Positions 33,985-43,083 are shown, numbered from the stretch's first letter. The stretch: 64,000 nucleotides of DNA from CALKWS01 sp051020515 (GCF_051020515.1 NZ_CP194857.1:2046001-2110000); one strand, 5' to 3'. A program made the numbers and translations. The notes: generated from the letters alone by a model not told the origin.

Positions 33985-34031
33985 GCGAGCCCTGCCCGGG
34001 TGCCACCCGCCCGGAGCAAGTGCGGGTCTGA
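33966..34031. repeat. Duplicated 3' end of arsM (19-bp direct repeat)
   Basis: The 19 bases ending at the arsM stop (33966-33984) recur at 34013-34031 with one change, 47 bases downstream, including the stop codon. It looks like a small tandem duplication. Confidence 0.85.
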
Positions 34032-34122
34032 CCCAGCCCGGCGTCGCGTTACCCGCCACGGCGCTCGGCGCGTTGGTGGCGGTCCTGAACCGCCTGAGAC
34101 TCCTGCTCAGAACAGCTCGCGC

Positions 34123-35831
34123 TCAGAACAGCCCGACGGTGTTCCCGTCCTCGTCGATGTCGATGTGCGCCGCCGCCGGGTCCGAACCCAGGCCCGGCAT
34201 GGTGCGCATCTGCCCGGCGATGGCGTAGATGAACCCCGCACCCACCGAGGCGCGCACCTCCCGCACCGGCAGCGTCCACCCGGTCGGTGCCCCGCGCAGC
34301 GTGGGGTCGGAGGACAGCGACAGGTGGGTCTTGGCGATGCAGATCGGCAGGTTGGACCACCCGTACCCCTCGTAGGCCTCCAGGGCGCGCGCCGCGGCCG
34401 GGGCATACTCGACGCCGTCGGCACCGTAGACCTTGGTGGCGATCGCAGCGATCTTGTCCCGAAGCCGCATCTCCTCGGGGTACAGGAGGAGAAGTCGCTG
34501 GGCTCCTGCGCCGCCTCGGCCACTGCCTCGGCGAGTTCGGCCGCGCCGGAGCCGCCGTGGGTGAAGTGCTCCGAGACGGCGCATCGCACGCCCAGTTCGG
34601 CCGCGATCTGCCCGATCGCCTCGTGCTCGGAGGGGTAGTCGGAGCCGAAGGCGTTGATTGCCACCACCGGGGTGGTCCCGTGCAGGCGGATGTTCTCGAT
34701 CTGGCGGCGCAGGTTGTCCGCACCGGCGTAGACGTCGTCGGGACTCTCCGCGAGCATCTGCTCCGGCAGTGCCCGCCCGGCCACCACCTTGTGCCGCCCG
34801 GAGTGCAGTTTCATCGCCCGTACCGTCGTGACCACCACACCCACGTCGGGCACCAGCCCGGAGACGCGGCTCTTGATGTTGAAGAACCGTTCGGCGCCCA
34901 TGTCCGCACCGAACCCCGCCTCGGTGATGAGGAAGTCCCCGGTGCGGATGCCGATCAGGTCCGCCACCACCGAGGAGTTGCCGGTGGCGATGTTGCCGAA
35001 CGGGCCGGTGTGCACCAGCGCGGGGGTGCCTTCCAGGGTCTGCAACAGATTCGGTTTCAGCGCCTCCCGGAGCAGCACGGTCATCGCGCCGGCGCCGCGG
35101 AGCTGCTCGGCGGTGACCGGTTCCTTCGTCTGGCGGGTGTAGCCGATCACGATGCGGCCCAGCCGCTCGCGCAGGTCGCGCAGTGACGTGGCCATCGCCA
35201 GGGTGGCCATCACCTCCGAGGCGGCGGTGATGTCGAACCCGCTCTGGCGCAGCACGCCGTCGAGTCGCGGGCCCAGGCCGACCACGATGTTGCGTAGCGA
35301 CCGGTCGTTGATGTCCATCACCCGTGGCCAGGTGATCGCATCGGGGTCGATGTCCAGTTCATTGCCGTGGAACAGGTGGTTGTCCACCATCGCGGCGAGC
35401 TGGTTGTGCGCCGCGGTGACGGCGTGCATGTCCCCGGTCAGGTGCAGGTTCAACCGCTCCATCGGCACCACCTGGCTGTACCCGCCGCCGGCACCGCCGC
35501 CCTTGATGCCCAGAGTCGGGCCCATCGAGGGCTGGCGCACCGCGATCGTGGCCCGCCGCCCGGTCAGGTTCAGCCCCTGCCCCAGGCCCACCGCCGTCGT
35601 CGTCTTGCCCTCACCCAGGGGAGTGGGTGTGATGGCGCTGACCACGACGTACTTGGCCTTGGGCCGGTCGGCCAGCGCGGTGATCGCATCCAGGTCGATC
35701 TTGGCCACGTCACGGCCGTAGGGCTCGAGCAGGTCGGGATCGAGGCCCATCCGGTCGGCGATCTCGGGGATGGGCCGTAGGGACGCGCCCTGGGCGATCT
35801 GCAGGCTGCTGGGCGGGGTGGTCAGGGTCAT
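34123..35831 (-). pseudogene. fhs: Formate-tetrahydrofolate ligase, one-base frameshift
   Basis: The protein starts at an ATG (35831) preceded by GGGAGAA. The P-loop T-P-L-G-E-G-K-T-T-T near residue 65 and the following body are in frame to S-D-F near 34490; the last 120 or so residues (from L-Y-P-E-E-M-R-L-R) are in the next frame and stop at 34123. One added base near 34484-34492 restores a 569-residue enzyme, the family length. It makes 10-formyl-THF from formate, ATP and THF in the cytoplasm, for purine and one-carbon metabolism. The break is probably an assembly indel. No riboswitch was recognised upstream. Confidence 0.92.
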
Positions 35832-35977
35832 CCGTTCTCCCTCGAATCGATCGCGGCGGTACGCGTGAGTCCCGGGCCGGAGCCGATCGGTCCGGTGGCC
35901 GGCGCCCGGAGGTGGCGGGCCCGGCACCCCAATCCTCACCCGCACCGAGGCTGATTGCGGCGGATTCCGGCAGGCGA

Positions 35978-36006
35978 TTGCCACAAGATACCCTGGGGGG
36001 TATACT
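35978..36006 (+). promoter_or_regulatory. Promoter plus CsoR/CstR operator of the thioredoxin-DUF302 operon
   Basis: TTGCCA (35978-35983) and TATACT (36001-36006) are spaced by 17 bases. A 6-4-6 palindrome ATACCC-TGGG-GGGTAT (35988-36003) fills the spacer and overlaps the -10, so a bound repressor would block the promoter. The half-sites are identical to those upstream of the CstR-like gene at 32623-32638. Confidence 0.82.
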
Positions 36007-36047
36007 CGACGCAGGCATCAACCACGCAGCCCCCTGAGGAGAGCCCA

Positions 36048-36416
36048 ATGGCCACCATCGACCTGACCGCGTCCACCTTCGGATCCACCATCGCCGACAA
36101 CGACATCGTGCTCGTGGACTTCTGGGCCGCCTGGTGCGGCCCGTGCCGCAGTTTCGCGCCGATCTATGACAAGGCTGCTACCCAGCACCCCGACGTGGTC
36201 TTCGGAAAGGTCGACACCGAGGCCGAGCAGGCGCTGGCCGCCGCGGCCAACATCACCTCGATCCCGACGCTGATGGCCTTTCGCGACGGGATCGGCGTGT
36301 TCTCCCAGCCCGGTGCGCTGCCGGCCAAGGCGCTGGAGCAGGTCATCACCGCCGTCAAGGACCTGGACATGGATGAGGTCCGCGCCCAGATGGCCGACCA
36401 GCAGGCGAGCGCCTGA
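36048..36416 (+). CDS. Thioredoxin family protein
   Basis: The ATG at 36048 follows GAGGAGAG. The 122-residue protein carries the W-C-G-P-C active site (residues 29-33), the cis-Pro in S-I-P-T, and a standard thioredoxin fold, with a short C-terminal extension after residue 108. It reduces disulfides, or possibly persulfides, in the cytoplasm. It is first in an operon with a DUF302 gene and under a CstR-type operator, which suggests a role in reactive sulfur or metal stress rather than general thiol metabolism. Confidence 0.93.
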   Translation: MATIDLTASTFGSTIADNDIVLVDFWAAWCGPCRSFAPIYDKAATQHPDVVFGKVDTEAEQALAAAANITSIPTLMAFRDGIGVFSQPGALPAKALEQVITAVKDLDMDEVRAQMADQQASA

Positions 36417-36462
36417 ACACCCACGCAACCACATCGCGGTACCCGACCAGAGAGGTCCTCAC

Positions 36463-36855
36463 ATGGACTACGGAATCAGCATCACCCTCCCCGACGACTT
36501 CGACGCCGCGATGCCCAAGGTGATCGAGGCGCTGGCCGAGCAGGGCTTCGGCGTTCTCACCGAGATCGACATGGCCGCAACCCTGAAGAAGAAGCTCGAC
36601 GTGCAGATCGCCCCGCACGTGATCCTGGGCGCCTGTAACCCGCCGCTGGCCTACCGTGCGGTGCAGGCCGAGGAGTCCATCGGGCTGTTGCTGCCCTGCA
36701 ACGTGGTGGTGCGCTCCGGCGATGGCGGCACCATCGTCGAGGCCCTCGATCCCCAGGTGATGGTCGGCGTGACCGGCAACGAGGAACTCACCGGCGTCGC
36801 CGATGAGGCCTCCACCCGCCTGCGCGCGGCGCTGCAGTCCCTGCAGGCGCAGTAG
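36463..36855 (+). CDS. DUF302 domain-containing protein
   Basis: The 130-residue protein fits the DUF302 fold: M-D-Y-G-I-S at the start, G-F-G-V-L-T-E-I-D near 28-36, L-G-A-C-N-P-P near 59 and L-L-P-C-N-V-V near 80. The two Cys residues recur in many DUF302 proteins. No enzymatic function is established for the domain. It is co-transcribed with the thioredoxin gene 46 bases upstream, and the operon ends at a strong hairpin, so the two probably act in the same CstR-controlled response. Confidence 0.9.
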   Translation: MDYGISITLPDDFDAAMPKVIEALAEQGFGVLTEIDMAATLKKKLDVQIAPHVILGACNPPLAYRAVQAEESIGLLLPCNVVVRSGDGGTIVEALDPQVMVGVTGNEELTGVADEASTRLRAALQSLQAQ

Positions 36856-36860
36856 GAGAT

Positions 36861-36897
36861 GGACCGACGACGACGATTCCCCCGTCGTCGTCGGTCC
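36861..36897 (+). terminator. Terminator of the thioredoxin-DUF302 operon
   Basis: A perfect 15-bp stem (36861-36875 with 36883-36897) closes a 7-base loop, starting 5 bases after the DUF302 stop. Confidence 0.88.
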
Positions 36898-37040
36898 TTC
36901 CCCCGTGCTTGCTGGGCGCGGCCGGATCGTGGTGCGCGCACCGCCTCACCCGGAGCGTAACCACCGCCGACACCCGACGCCGGCTGCCGCGGTTGGAGCG
37001 ACGGCGGACCCGAGTCCCCGCCGAGCCCTACAGTGGGCGG

Positions 37041-37691
37041 GTGGACCCCGCGGCGCGAGCGCAGAGCAGCACCGTCGCGCAGACGCCCGGAACCGCCTCC
37101 GGTGACCGGCCGCCCTGGTGGGTGCCGGTCGCGGCCTGTGTGGTGTGGTTCGCGCTGTGGTCCCTCACCCCCGGGCTGCTCAGCAACGGCGTGGGCAGTT
37201 GGGTTTCGGACGATCCGGATGTGGCGGTGCTCGTGGAGAGCGCGCTCGCGCTAGTGATCGTGGCCGTGCTCGCCCTTCTGCACCGGCGCTACAACCGGGT
37301 GCTGTTCGCGCGCTCACGGCTGATGTGGCTGTACGCGCTTCCGGCAGTGCTGGCGATGGCGCTGCCGTTGCACTACGGCATGCCCGCGCCCGTGGGGGTG
37401 TACATGGTGTGGATGAGTGTGTCGGTGTTCTGGCAGGACTACCTCACCTTCGGCCTGCTGCAGAGTTACCTCGCTGAGCGCGTGCCCACCTGGGGGACCA
37501 TCACGATGGTGGCCGTGATGTTCTGGCTCGGTCACGCGCTGTTGCTGCCCGATACGTTCGGCCCGGCCAACCCGCTGGCCGCCCTGGCGATGCTGGCGAT
37601 GGGCGCGCTCTTCGCGTTGCTGCGCGCCCGCCTGGGCACGTTGCACCTGCTGCTGGCCTTGCACATGGCGTTCTACTTCGTCTTCGCGTGA
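37041..37691 (+). CDS. CPBP/CAAX-protease-like membrane protein, degenerate site
   Basis: The start is taken at the GTG at 37041, without a strong ribosome binding site; upstream in-frame starts exist. The 216-residue product has about six membrane segments. The segment W-Q-D-Y-L-T-F-G-L-L-Q sits where CPBP proteases have the catalytic E-E-x-x-F-R-G, so both Glu and the Arg are missing. The second motif F-W-L-G-H and third H-M-A-F are kept. It may be an inactive or altered family member; a general integral membrane protein is the fallback call. Confidence 0.6.
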   Translation: MDPAARAQSSTVAQTPGTASGDRPPWWVPVAACVVWFALWSLTPGLLSNGVGSWVSDDPDVAVLVESALALVIVAVLALLHRRYNRVLFARSRLMWLYALPAVLAMALPLHYGMPAPVGVYMVWMSVSVFWQDYLTFGLLQSYLAERVPTWGTITMVAVMFWLGHALLLPDTFGPANPLAALAMLAMGALFALLRARLGTLHLLLALHMAFYFVFA

Positions 37692-37894
37692 GACGACGCG
37701 GGCGAAAGCGTAGCGACCCGGCGTCCTCGGCAATCGGACGCAGGCCTCACCCGGCCGACCGCACGTTGCGCACGGTGGCAAGGGTGCGCAGGTCGGTGTT
37801 GCGGTCCGGACGTTGCGGGGTGCCCACGTCTGAGGTGCCGACTCGGCGGGTCAAGTTTACGCTGTATACCCATGCGAGCGGACGGGGGAGTTTG

Positions 37895-38451
37895 ATGAGC
37901 GAAGTCAGTGGTGACAGCCGGGATGTGGTGGACGTTCTGGTCGCTGACCACGGCCGGATACGTTATCTGTTGAGGCAGGTCGAAGGGCCGTGGGCACCGC
38001 CAGGCGCCGAGACCTCGCTGCGGCCGTGATCGCCGAGGTGAAGCGGCACTCGGCGATCGAGGCAGACGTGTACGCGGTGATCGAGAGGCAGCTGCCCGAG
38101 GGTGCGCGGGAACGACCGGATGGCGCATGGGTCGATCGGGACGAGCGGGAGCGCAGCATCGTCGTTGCGATGGATCGGATGGCGACTCTCGACGTCGGCG
38201 ATCCGGAGTTCTTCGAGTGGGTCGGCCACCTGCAGCAACTCTTCCGCGATCACGCGCACGATCAGGAGGATGAGGACTTTCCCATGTGGCGAGCCGGTGT
38301 TCCGGCTGCGGAGCTGGCCGCGCTACGCAAGAGTGTGGCTGCCCGACTCGAGCCAACCGGAGCGCGGGGACGGCGGGTCAACCAGGACCCGGCGATGCCC
38401 TCGATCCCGAGCGCACCGGAGGGGACGTCCCCGACCAAGGTGTCGGCCTGA
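37895..38451 (+). pseudogene. Hemerythrin domain-containing protein, one-base frameshift
   Basis: The ATG at 37895 follows GGGGGAG. The first 30 residues contain V-A-D-H-G-R-I, the first hemerythrin His; the frame slips near 37984-37989 and continues with K-R-H-S-A-I-E (H-x3-E) and D-H-A-H-D-Q-E-D-E-D-F-P, giving the other di-iron ligands. One added base restores about 185 residues. These proteins bind O2, NO or iron and often act in oxidative or nitrosative stress. The C-terminal 35 residues look disordered. The break is probably an assembly indel. Confidence 0.82.
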
Positions 38452-38509
38452 TCCCGGGTGGCACCCTAACTCCAGGAAGCGGCTCCGCCCTCCGGCCCTC
38501 TGAGCGGAC

Positions 38510-39508
38510 TTACGGCAAGGCCTCCCGTGCCAGCAGTCCCTCGGCCACCAGGTCCTCCCAGAGCGCTGCCGGGACTCGGGTCTGATAGCGCTGCAGGGCC
38601 TGCTGGAACTGCTCCGCGTTGGAGCTGCCGACGACCACCGATGCCACCTGGGGCTTCAGCAGCACGAATGCCACGGCAACCTCGGGGAGGGTGAGTCCGT
38701 GCCGTTCACAGACATCGGCGATCCGGTTGGTCCGCGTGATCAGTTCGGCAGGTGCCGCTTCGTAGTTGTAGGGCGCGTCCGCCGCCGGGCGCTGCCGGGC
38801 GAGCAGTCCGGAGTTGTAGACGCCGGCGATCACCACGCTCGCCCCGGTTTCCTCGGCAGCCGGGAGGACGTCGGCCAGGGCGCCCTGCTCGAGCAGGGTG
38901 TAGCGGCCCGCGAGCATCACCAGGTCGGCGTCGCCTTCGCGGATGAACCGGGCGACCATCGCCGACTGGTTCATCCCTGCCCCGAAACTGCTGATCACGC
39001 CCTGGGTGCGCAGTTCCTGGAGGGCGGGCACGGCGCCGTTGATCGCCTCGTCCCAGTGGTCGTCGGGGTCGTGGATGTAGGCGATGTCGATCCGGTCCAG
39101 GCCGAGCCGCTCCAGGCTCTCCTCGATCGAGCGTCGCACCCCCGCCGCGGAGAAGTTCCACACCCGTTTGGTGGTGTTGGGCACCCCGTGGAACTGCTCG
39201 TTCGTCCCGGTGCCGCCGGGGTTCGGCCGGATGAGCCGCCCGACCTTCGTCGACAGCACGTACTCATCGCGCGGGTACTGCGCCAGCGCTCTGCCGAGCC
39301 GGCGCTCGGACAGGCCCATGCCGTAATGGGGAGCAGTGTCGAAGAGCCGGACGCCGGACTCCCAGGCGGCGTCGACGATCCGCTCCACCTCGCCCTCGGG
39401 CATCTCGCGGTAGAGGTTGCCGAACTGTGCCCCGCCCACTCCTAGTTCGGTCAGGGACAGGCCGCTCCGGGTGGTGCGGCGGCCGATCTGAGGGTTGTCC
39501 GTTCGCAT
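38510..39508 (-). CDS. Aldo/keto reductase, L-fucose dehydrogenase-like
   Basis: The ATG at 39508 opens a 332-residue TIM-barrel. The catalytic tetrad is visible: Asp in F-D-T-A-P, Tyr in H-Y-G-M-G, Lys in S-T-K-V-G and His in Y-I-H-D-P. The Y-G-x-G-L-S-E-R-R-L-G pattern is typical of the D-threo-aldose/L-fucose dehydrogenase branch. It is followed on the same strand, 67 bases upstream, by a lactonase-type amidohydrolase, which would open the lactone made by sugar oxidation. The sugar itself (fucose, arabinose or other) is inference. Confidence 0.88.
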   Translation of the reverse strand: MRTDNPQIGRRTTRSGLSLTELGVGGAQFGNLYREMPEGEVERIVDAAWESGVRLFDTAPHYGMGLSERRLGRALAQYPRDEYVLSTKVGRLIRPNPGGTGTNEQFHGVPNTTKRVWNFSAAGVRRSIEESLERLGLDRIDIAYIHDPDDHWDEAINGAVPALQELRTQGVISSFGAGMNQSAMVARFIREGDADLVMLAGRYTLLEQGALADVLPAAEETGASVVIAGVYNSGLLARQRPAADAPYNYEAAPAELITRTNRIADVCERHGLTLPEVAVAFVLLKPQVASVVVGSSNAEQFQQALQRYQTRVPAALWEDLVAEGLLAREALP

Positions 39509-39575
39509 GGCTGTCTTCCTTGCTGGTGAATGGGTCAGTGGGCCCGGCCGGGGTGGGATGCGCGGGCAGCGGAGG

Positions 39576-40445
39576 TCATCGGGAGCGATCCACCACAGTG
39601 GTGATCGCCGGATACCAGCGCCGGGCGGTACCCGACCAGACCTGTTCGCGCTCGCCCTCACTCAGTGGCGCGAGCAGGTCCTCGGCGATCTCGACCGCGC
39701 GGCGATATCCGCCACCCAGGATGCACACGGGCCAGTCGCTGCCGAACATCACCCGGTCGGGTCCGAAGGATTCCAGGACGGTCTCGGCGTAGGGACGCAG
39801 CCGCTGCGCCGTCATCGGCTCATCGTCGAAGACGAGATAGCCGGACAGTTTGCACGCGACGTTGGGATGACGAGCAAGATCGCGGATGTCGGCTGCCCAG
39901 GAATCGAAGTCCGCACGGGCCATCGTGGGTTTGGACAGGTGATCCAACACGATCCGGGCCTCCGGGCTCGCCGCGGCCAGGCGGGTCGCCGCAGGCAGAA
40001 TTCGGGCATCGGTGAGCAGATCCAGGCTCAGGTCCCGTGCGGCCAGGGCGCTCGCGGCCGCACGTACCGGATCGCGAGCGAGCCAGTCCGGGTCGGCCAC
40101 GTACTCGCCCGCCACGCGGATCCCGATCAGGTGATCGCCGCCGGGGCCCTGCCTCAGATCATCGAGAAGATCACCGGGCGGCTGTGCACCGTCGACGTCG
40201 ATCCACCCGACCACACCGGCCAGCCCGTCCTGGCTCGGCGCGAGGGCAAGGATCTCCGGTGTCTCCTCGGGCTGGGCCACGGTCTGGACGAAGATCCCGA
40301 AGTCGATCGCGCTCTCGCGCGCCGCCTCGTGCCAGTCGCCGAAGTCATAGGGCCCACCGATGACGTCTCTGGTCGCGTCGTCCATCCACTCCTGGGGACG
40401 GACGGCCTCATCCCAGACGTGGTGGTGAGTATCAATCCGCAACAT
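39576..40445 (-). CDS. Amidohydrolase family protein, probable sugar lactonase
   Basis: The ATG at 40445 opens a 289-residue TIM-barrel amidohydrolase with the H-x-H motif in R-I-D-T-H-H-H-V-W (residues 3-11), D-H-L-S-K-P in the middle and F-G-S-D-W-P near residue 243. This set marks the group containing L-fuconolactonase and 2-pyrone-4,6-dicarboxylate lactonase. With the adjacent aldo/keto reductase it could form the first two steps of an oxidative deoxy-sugar pathway. It is divergent from the nucleoside hydrolase gene. Confidence 0.87.
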   Translation of the reverse strand: MLRIDTHHHVWDEAVRPQEWMDDATRDVIGGPYDFGDWHEAARESAIDFGIFVQTVAQPEETPEILALAPSQDGLAGVVGWIDVDGAQPPGDLLDDLRQGPGGDHLIGIRVAGEYVADPDWLARDPVRAAASALAARDLSLDLLTDARILPAATRLAAASPEARIVLDHLSKPTMARADFDSWAADIRDLARHPNVACKLSGYLVFDDEPMTAQRLRPYAETVLESFGPDRVMFGSDWPVCILGGGYRRAVEIAEDLLAPLSEGEREQVWSGTARRWYPAITTVVDRSR

Positions 40446-40632
40446 GCTCGACCTCCGCCGGTGTCGTCTCCCGTTCACGTTCACGTTCAGTGTTGTGGAT
40501 GACGCCAGGATTTTCAGACCAAGCAGGCCGCGGCCCTGCTGGAGTTCCTGGCCGCGCGACTGGCCTCGGTCCGGCCCCGGGTTCAGCCGCGCGCCCTGGC
40601 CTCGGGTCTGGCCGGGGCGAACCTCGCCTCGC

Positions 40633-40700
40633 AACTTTTCGAAGTTGTGGTTGAGATCACCATTCAACACGTGTAGAGTCCACGCAACACGAGTTGAATG
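40633..40700. promoter_or_regulatory. Promoter/operator region with two inverted repeats
   Basis: A perfect 6-4-6 palindrome CAACTT-TTCG-AAGTTG (40633-40648) is followed by a larger inverted repeat, 14-bp arms at 40663-40676 and 40687-40700 (ATTCAAC...GTTGAAT, 12 of 14 paired). TTGAGA (40652) and TAGAGT (40675) spaced by 17 bases lie across the second repeat and could be the promoter. A LacI-type regulator encoded at the end of the operon is the likely ligand. Confidence 0.65.
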
Positions 40701-40709
40701 GGGTCTTAA

Positions 40710-41660
40710 ATGCGGATCATTCTTGATACCGATATGGCGATGGGCGCCCCGGGATCAGAGATCGACGACGGTTTCGCGCTGGCGCTGCTGATGGCCGATG
40801 AGGTGTTCGACGTCGAACTGGTCACCAGCGTCAACGGGAACATCGACGTCGAGTCCGGCACGCTGCTGAGCGTCGAACTGCTGCAGCGGTTGAAGCGCCC
40901 GGACATTCCGGTGGTGCGCGGTGCCGCTGCGCCGATGATGGAGCCGGAGAAGGCTCGCGGTGCGCCGGAGAGCGTGAAGGAGAACTTCGGCCACCACCAG
41001 GCCGCGCCCGGATTCGCCGCGGCCGAGATCGCGCGCCGGGTGCTGGAGTCACCGGGTGAGATCACCCTGGTAGCCATCGGACCGCTGACCAATATCGCCC
41101 TGGCGATCGCGATGGAACCTGAGGTCGCTACCGCGGCCAAGGAGATCGTGGTGATGGGCGGGGTGTTCCGCGGTCACACCCAGGCGGCGCGGATGCCGGG
41201 GGAGTTCAACTGGTGGGTCGATCCGCACGCGGCCCGAGCGGTGATGCACAGCGGCGCGGCCATCCGCCTGATCGGGCTGGATGTGACGACCCAGGTGCGC
41301 CTCACCCGGGACGACGCAGCGACCATGGCTGACAGTGGCCGTGAGTTCGGCGCGTTCGCCGGAGAGTGCACGGTCGCATGGCTCGACCGGTTGGCGAAGG
41401 CCAACCCTGGTGAGGAAGGTGCGGGCCAGTCCTGCGCCATGCACGATCCGCTCGCCGTCGCGGCCCTGTCCCGGCCCGAACTGTTGGATTGGCAGCCGGC
41501 CCACGTGAACGTCCTGACCGCAGAAGAAGCCGGGCGCGGCGTGGCCATCGCTGACTTCCAGGAGCGCGCCGACGCGCCGATCCCCAACGCCCAGGTGGCT
41601 GTAGGGGTGCGGGTCGAGGAGTTCATGACCTACTTCCTGGACCGCATCGCCACCTACTGA
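40710..41660 (+). CDS. Nucleoside hydrolase (inosine-uridine preferring family)
   Basis: The 316-residue protein has the metal-binding N-terminus I-L-D-T-D-M-A-M-G-A, then G-S-E-I-D-D-G (a variant with the extended GAPGSEIDD loop), a second ligand in V-D-P-H and the M-H-D-P-L-A motif near residue 246. It cleaves ribonucleosides to base and ribose in the cytoplasm. It heads an operon with a CUT1-type importer, a PfkB kinase and a LacI regulator, so uptake of nucleosides and phosphorylation of the freed ribose is the likely sequence of events. Confidence 0.92.
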   Translation: MRIILDTDMAMGAPGSEIDDGFALALLMADEVFDVELVTSVNGNIDVESGTLLSVELLQRLKRPDIPVVRGAAAPMMEPEKARGAPESVKENFGHHQAAPGFAAAEIARRVLESPGEITLVAIGPLTNIALAIAMEPEVATAAKEIVVMGGVFRGHTQAARMPGEFNWWVDPHAARAVMHSGAAIRLIGLDVTTQVRLTRDDAATMADSGREFGAFAGECTVAWLDRLAKANPGEEGAGQSCAMHDPLAVAALSRPELLDWQPAHVNVLTAEEAGRGVAIADFQERADAPIPNAQVAVGVRVEEFMTYFLDRIATY

Positions 41661-41746
41661 CCGACCCGGCCGCACCCGACCAGGTCCACCGCGCCACGCG
41701 CACTTTTGATTCGCCTCGACACCGTTGTCACGAAAGGACACACGAA

Positions 41747-43063
41747 ATGCGACGCATCCACACGGCTGCCGCCGTCGCGGGGGCTGCGGCCCTGATTCTC
41801 ACCGCAGCATGTTCCGACTCCTCCACCGCCACCGGCGACGGCGACGGTGACGGCTGGTCGATCCCGGAGGAGGATCCGACTGCCACGATCCAGGTCCTGG
41901 GCCACCAGGACGCCGAACTCATGGAACCGGTCATCGAAGTCTTCCACGAGGACCACCCAGACATCACCGTGGAGTACGAAGCGGTGCCGTTCGACCAGTT
42001 GAACTCGGTGCTGGATGCGCGGATCGCGAACCAGGACGGAAATCCGGATGTGTACTGGGCGGACCAGCCGCGGGTGGCGGCGCTGGCTTCCCGGGGTTAT
42101 CTGGAAGACCTGACCGAGCAGTTCGCGGACCTGACCGGAACATTCGACAGCGCGCCGGTGGAGTCCAGTTCCTTCGACGGCAGTCTGTGGTCGTTGCCGA
42201 TCGCGAACTCCACGCAGTTGCTGTACTACAACGCCGACCTGCTGGACGAGGCCGGTGTCGAGGCGCCCTCGGGTGAGATCTCCGAGCGGATCACGTGGGA
42301 AGAGATCCGCGATCGAGCCCAGCAGGCAGTCGACGGCGGGGCCGAGCACGGCTTCCTCTTCGGCCAGGTGCACCGGTACTACCAGATCCAGCCGTTGCCG
42401 CAGTCCAAGGGCGGCTCCGCCGGCGCCTCCGACGACCTCGGCCTCGAGCCGGACATCACCTCCGAGCCCTGGGTGGAGTCGATGGAGTTCTACCAGTCGT
42501 TGTTCACCGAGGACCTGTCCCCACTGGGCGTGACCCCGGAGCAGTCCAGCGCCGAGTTCATCACCGGCAACACCGCCTTCTTCGTGCAGGGCCCGTGGCT
42601 CCTTCCCCAACTCGACGAGGCCGAGTTCACCTGGGGCGTGGCCCCGCACCCCTACTTCGAGGGCGGGGAGCCGGTCACCCCCACCGGCTCGTGGTCCCTG
42701 GGGATGAGCCCGTTCAGTGATGACAAGGAAGCCGCCGCCGTCTTCATGCGGTGGATGTCGGCTGACAACGGTGGTGGGTACGCCGTGAACTTCGGGGCAC
42801 CGGAACTTCCCTCCACACCGGAAGGCAAGGAGGACTACTTCCAACGCGATGTGTTCGACTCCGACGCCGGTCAGGACGCCGTGACGATCATCGACCACGA
42901 GACGGCCGAGACCGCGGTGCCGCGTCTGCAGACCGTCGGCTTCGTGGAGTTCGAGGAGATCCTCGGCCGGGCCTTCTCCGACATCGCCTCCGGTACGGAC
43001 CCGGAGACTGCGCTGCAATCGGCTCAGGATGAGTTGACCAACGCGTGGGCACAGTACGAGTAG
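41747..43063 (+). CDS. ABC transporter sugar-type solute-binding lipoprotein
   Basis: The ATG at 41747 follows AAAGGA. The 438-residue protein has a signal peptide ending in the lipobox L-T-A-A-C (Cys22) and an acidic, Ser/Thr-rich linker, then a family 1 extracellular solute-binding fold (V-L-G-H-Q-D start, W-A-D-Q-P in the middle). It is anchored to the outer face of the membrane. The context between a nucleoside hydrolase and permeases suggests a nucleoside ligand, although the fold is typical of oligosaccharide importers. Confidence 0.92.
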   Translation: MRRIHTAAAVAGAAALILTAACSDSSTATGDGDGDGWSIPEEDPTATIQVLGHQDAELMEPVIEVFHEDHPDITVEYEAVPFDQLNSVLDARIANQDGNPDVYWADQPRVAALASRGYLEDLTEQFADLTGTFDSAPVESSSFDGSLWSLPIANSTQLLYYNADLLDEAGVEAPSGEISERITWEEIRDRAQQAVDGGAEHGFLFGQVHRYYQIQPLPQSKGGSAGASDDLGLEPDITSEPWVESMEFYQSLFTEDLSPLGVTPEQSSAEFITGNTAFFVQGPWLLPQLDEAEFTWGVAPHPYFEGGEPVTPTGSWSLGMSPFSDDKEAAAVFMRWMSADNGGGYAVNFGAPELPSTPEGKEDYFQRDVFDSDAGQDAVTIIDHETAETAVPRLQTVGFVEFEEILGRAFSDIASGTDPETALQSAQDELTNAWAQYE

Positions 43064-43083
43064 GGCGCGATCAGACCAAGCTC

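Noticed and set aside
35832..35987. A folate or ZTP riboswitch upstream of fhs
   Set aside because: The region is GC-rich and can form hairpins, but I could not find the conserved cores of the ZTP or THF riboswitch classes.
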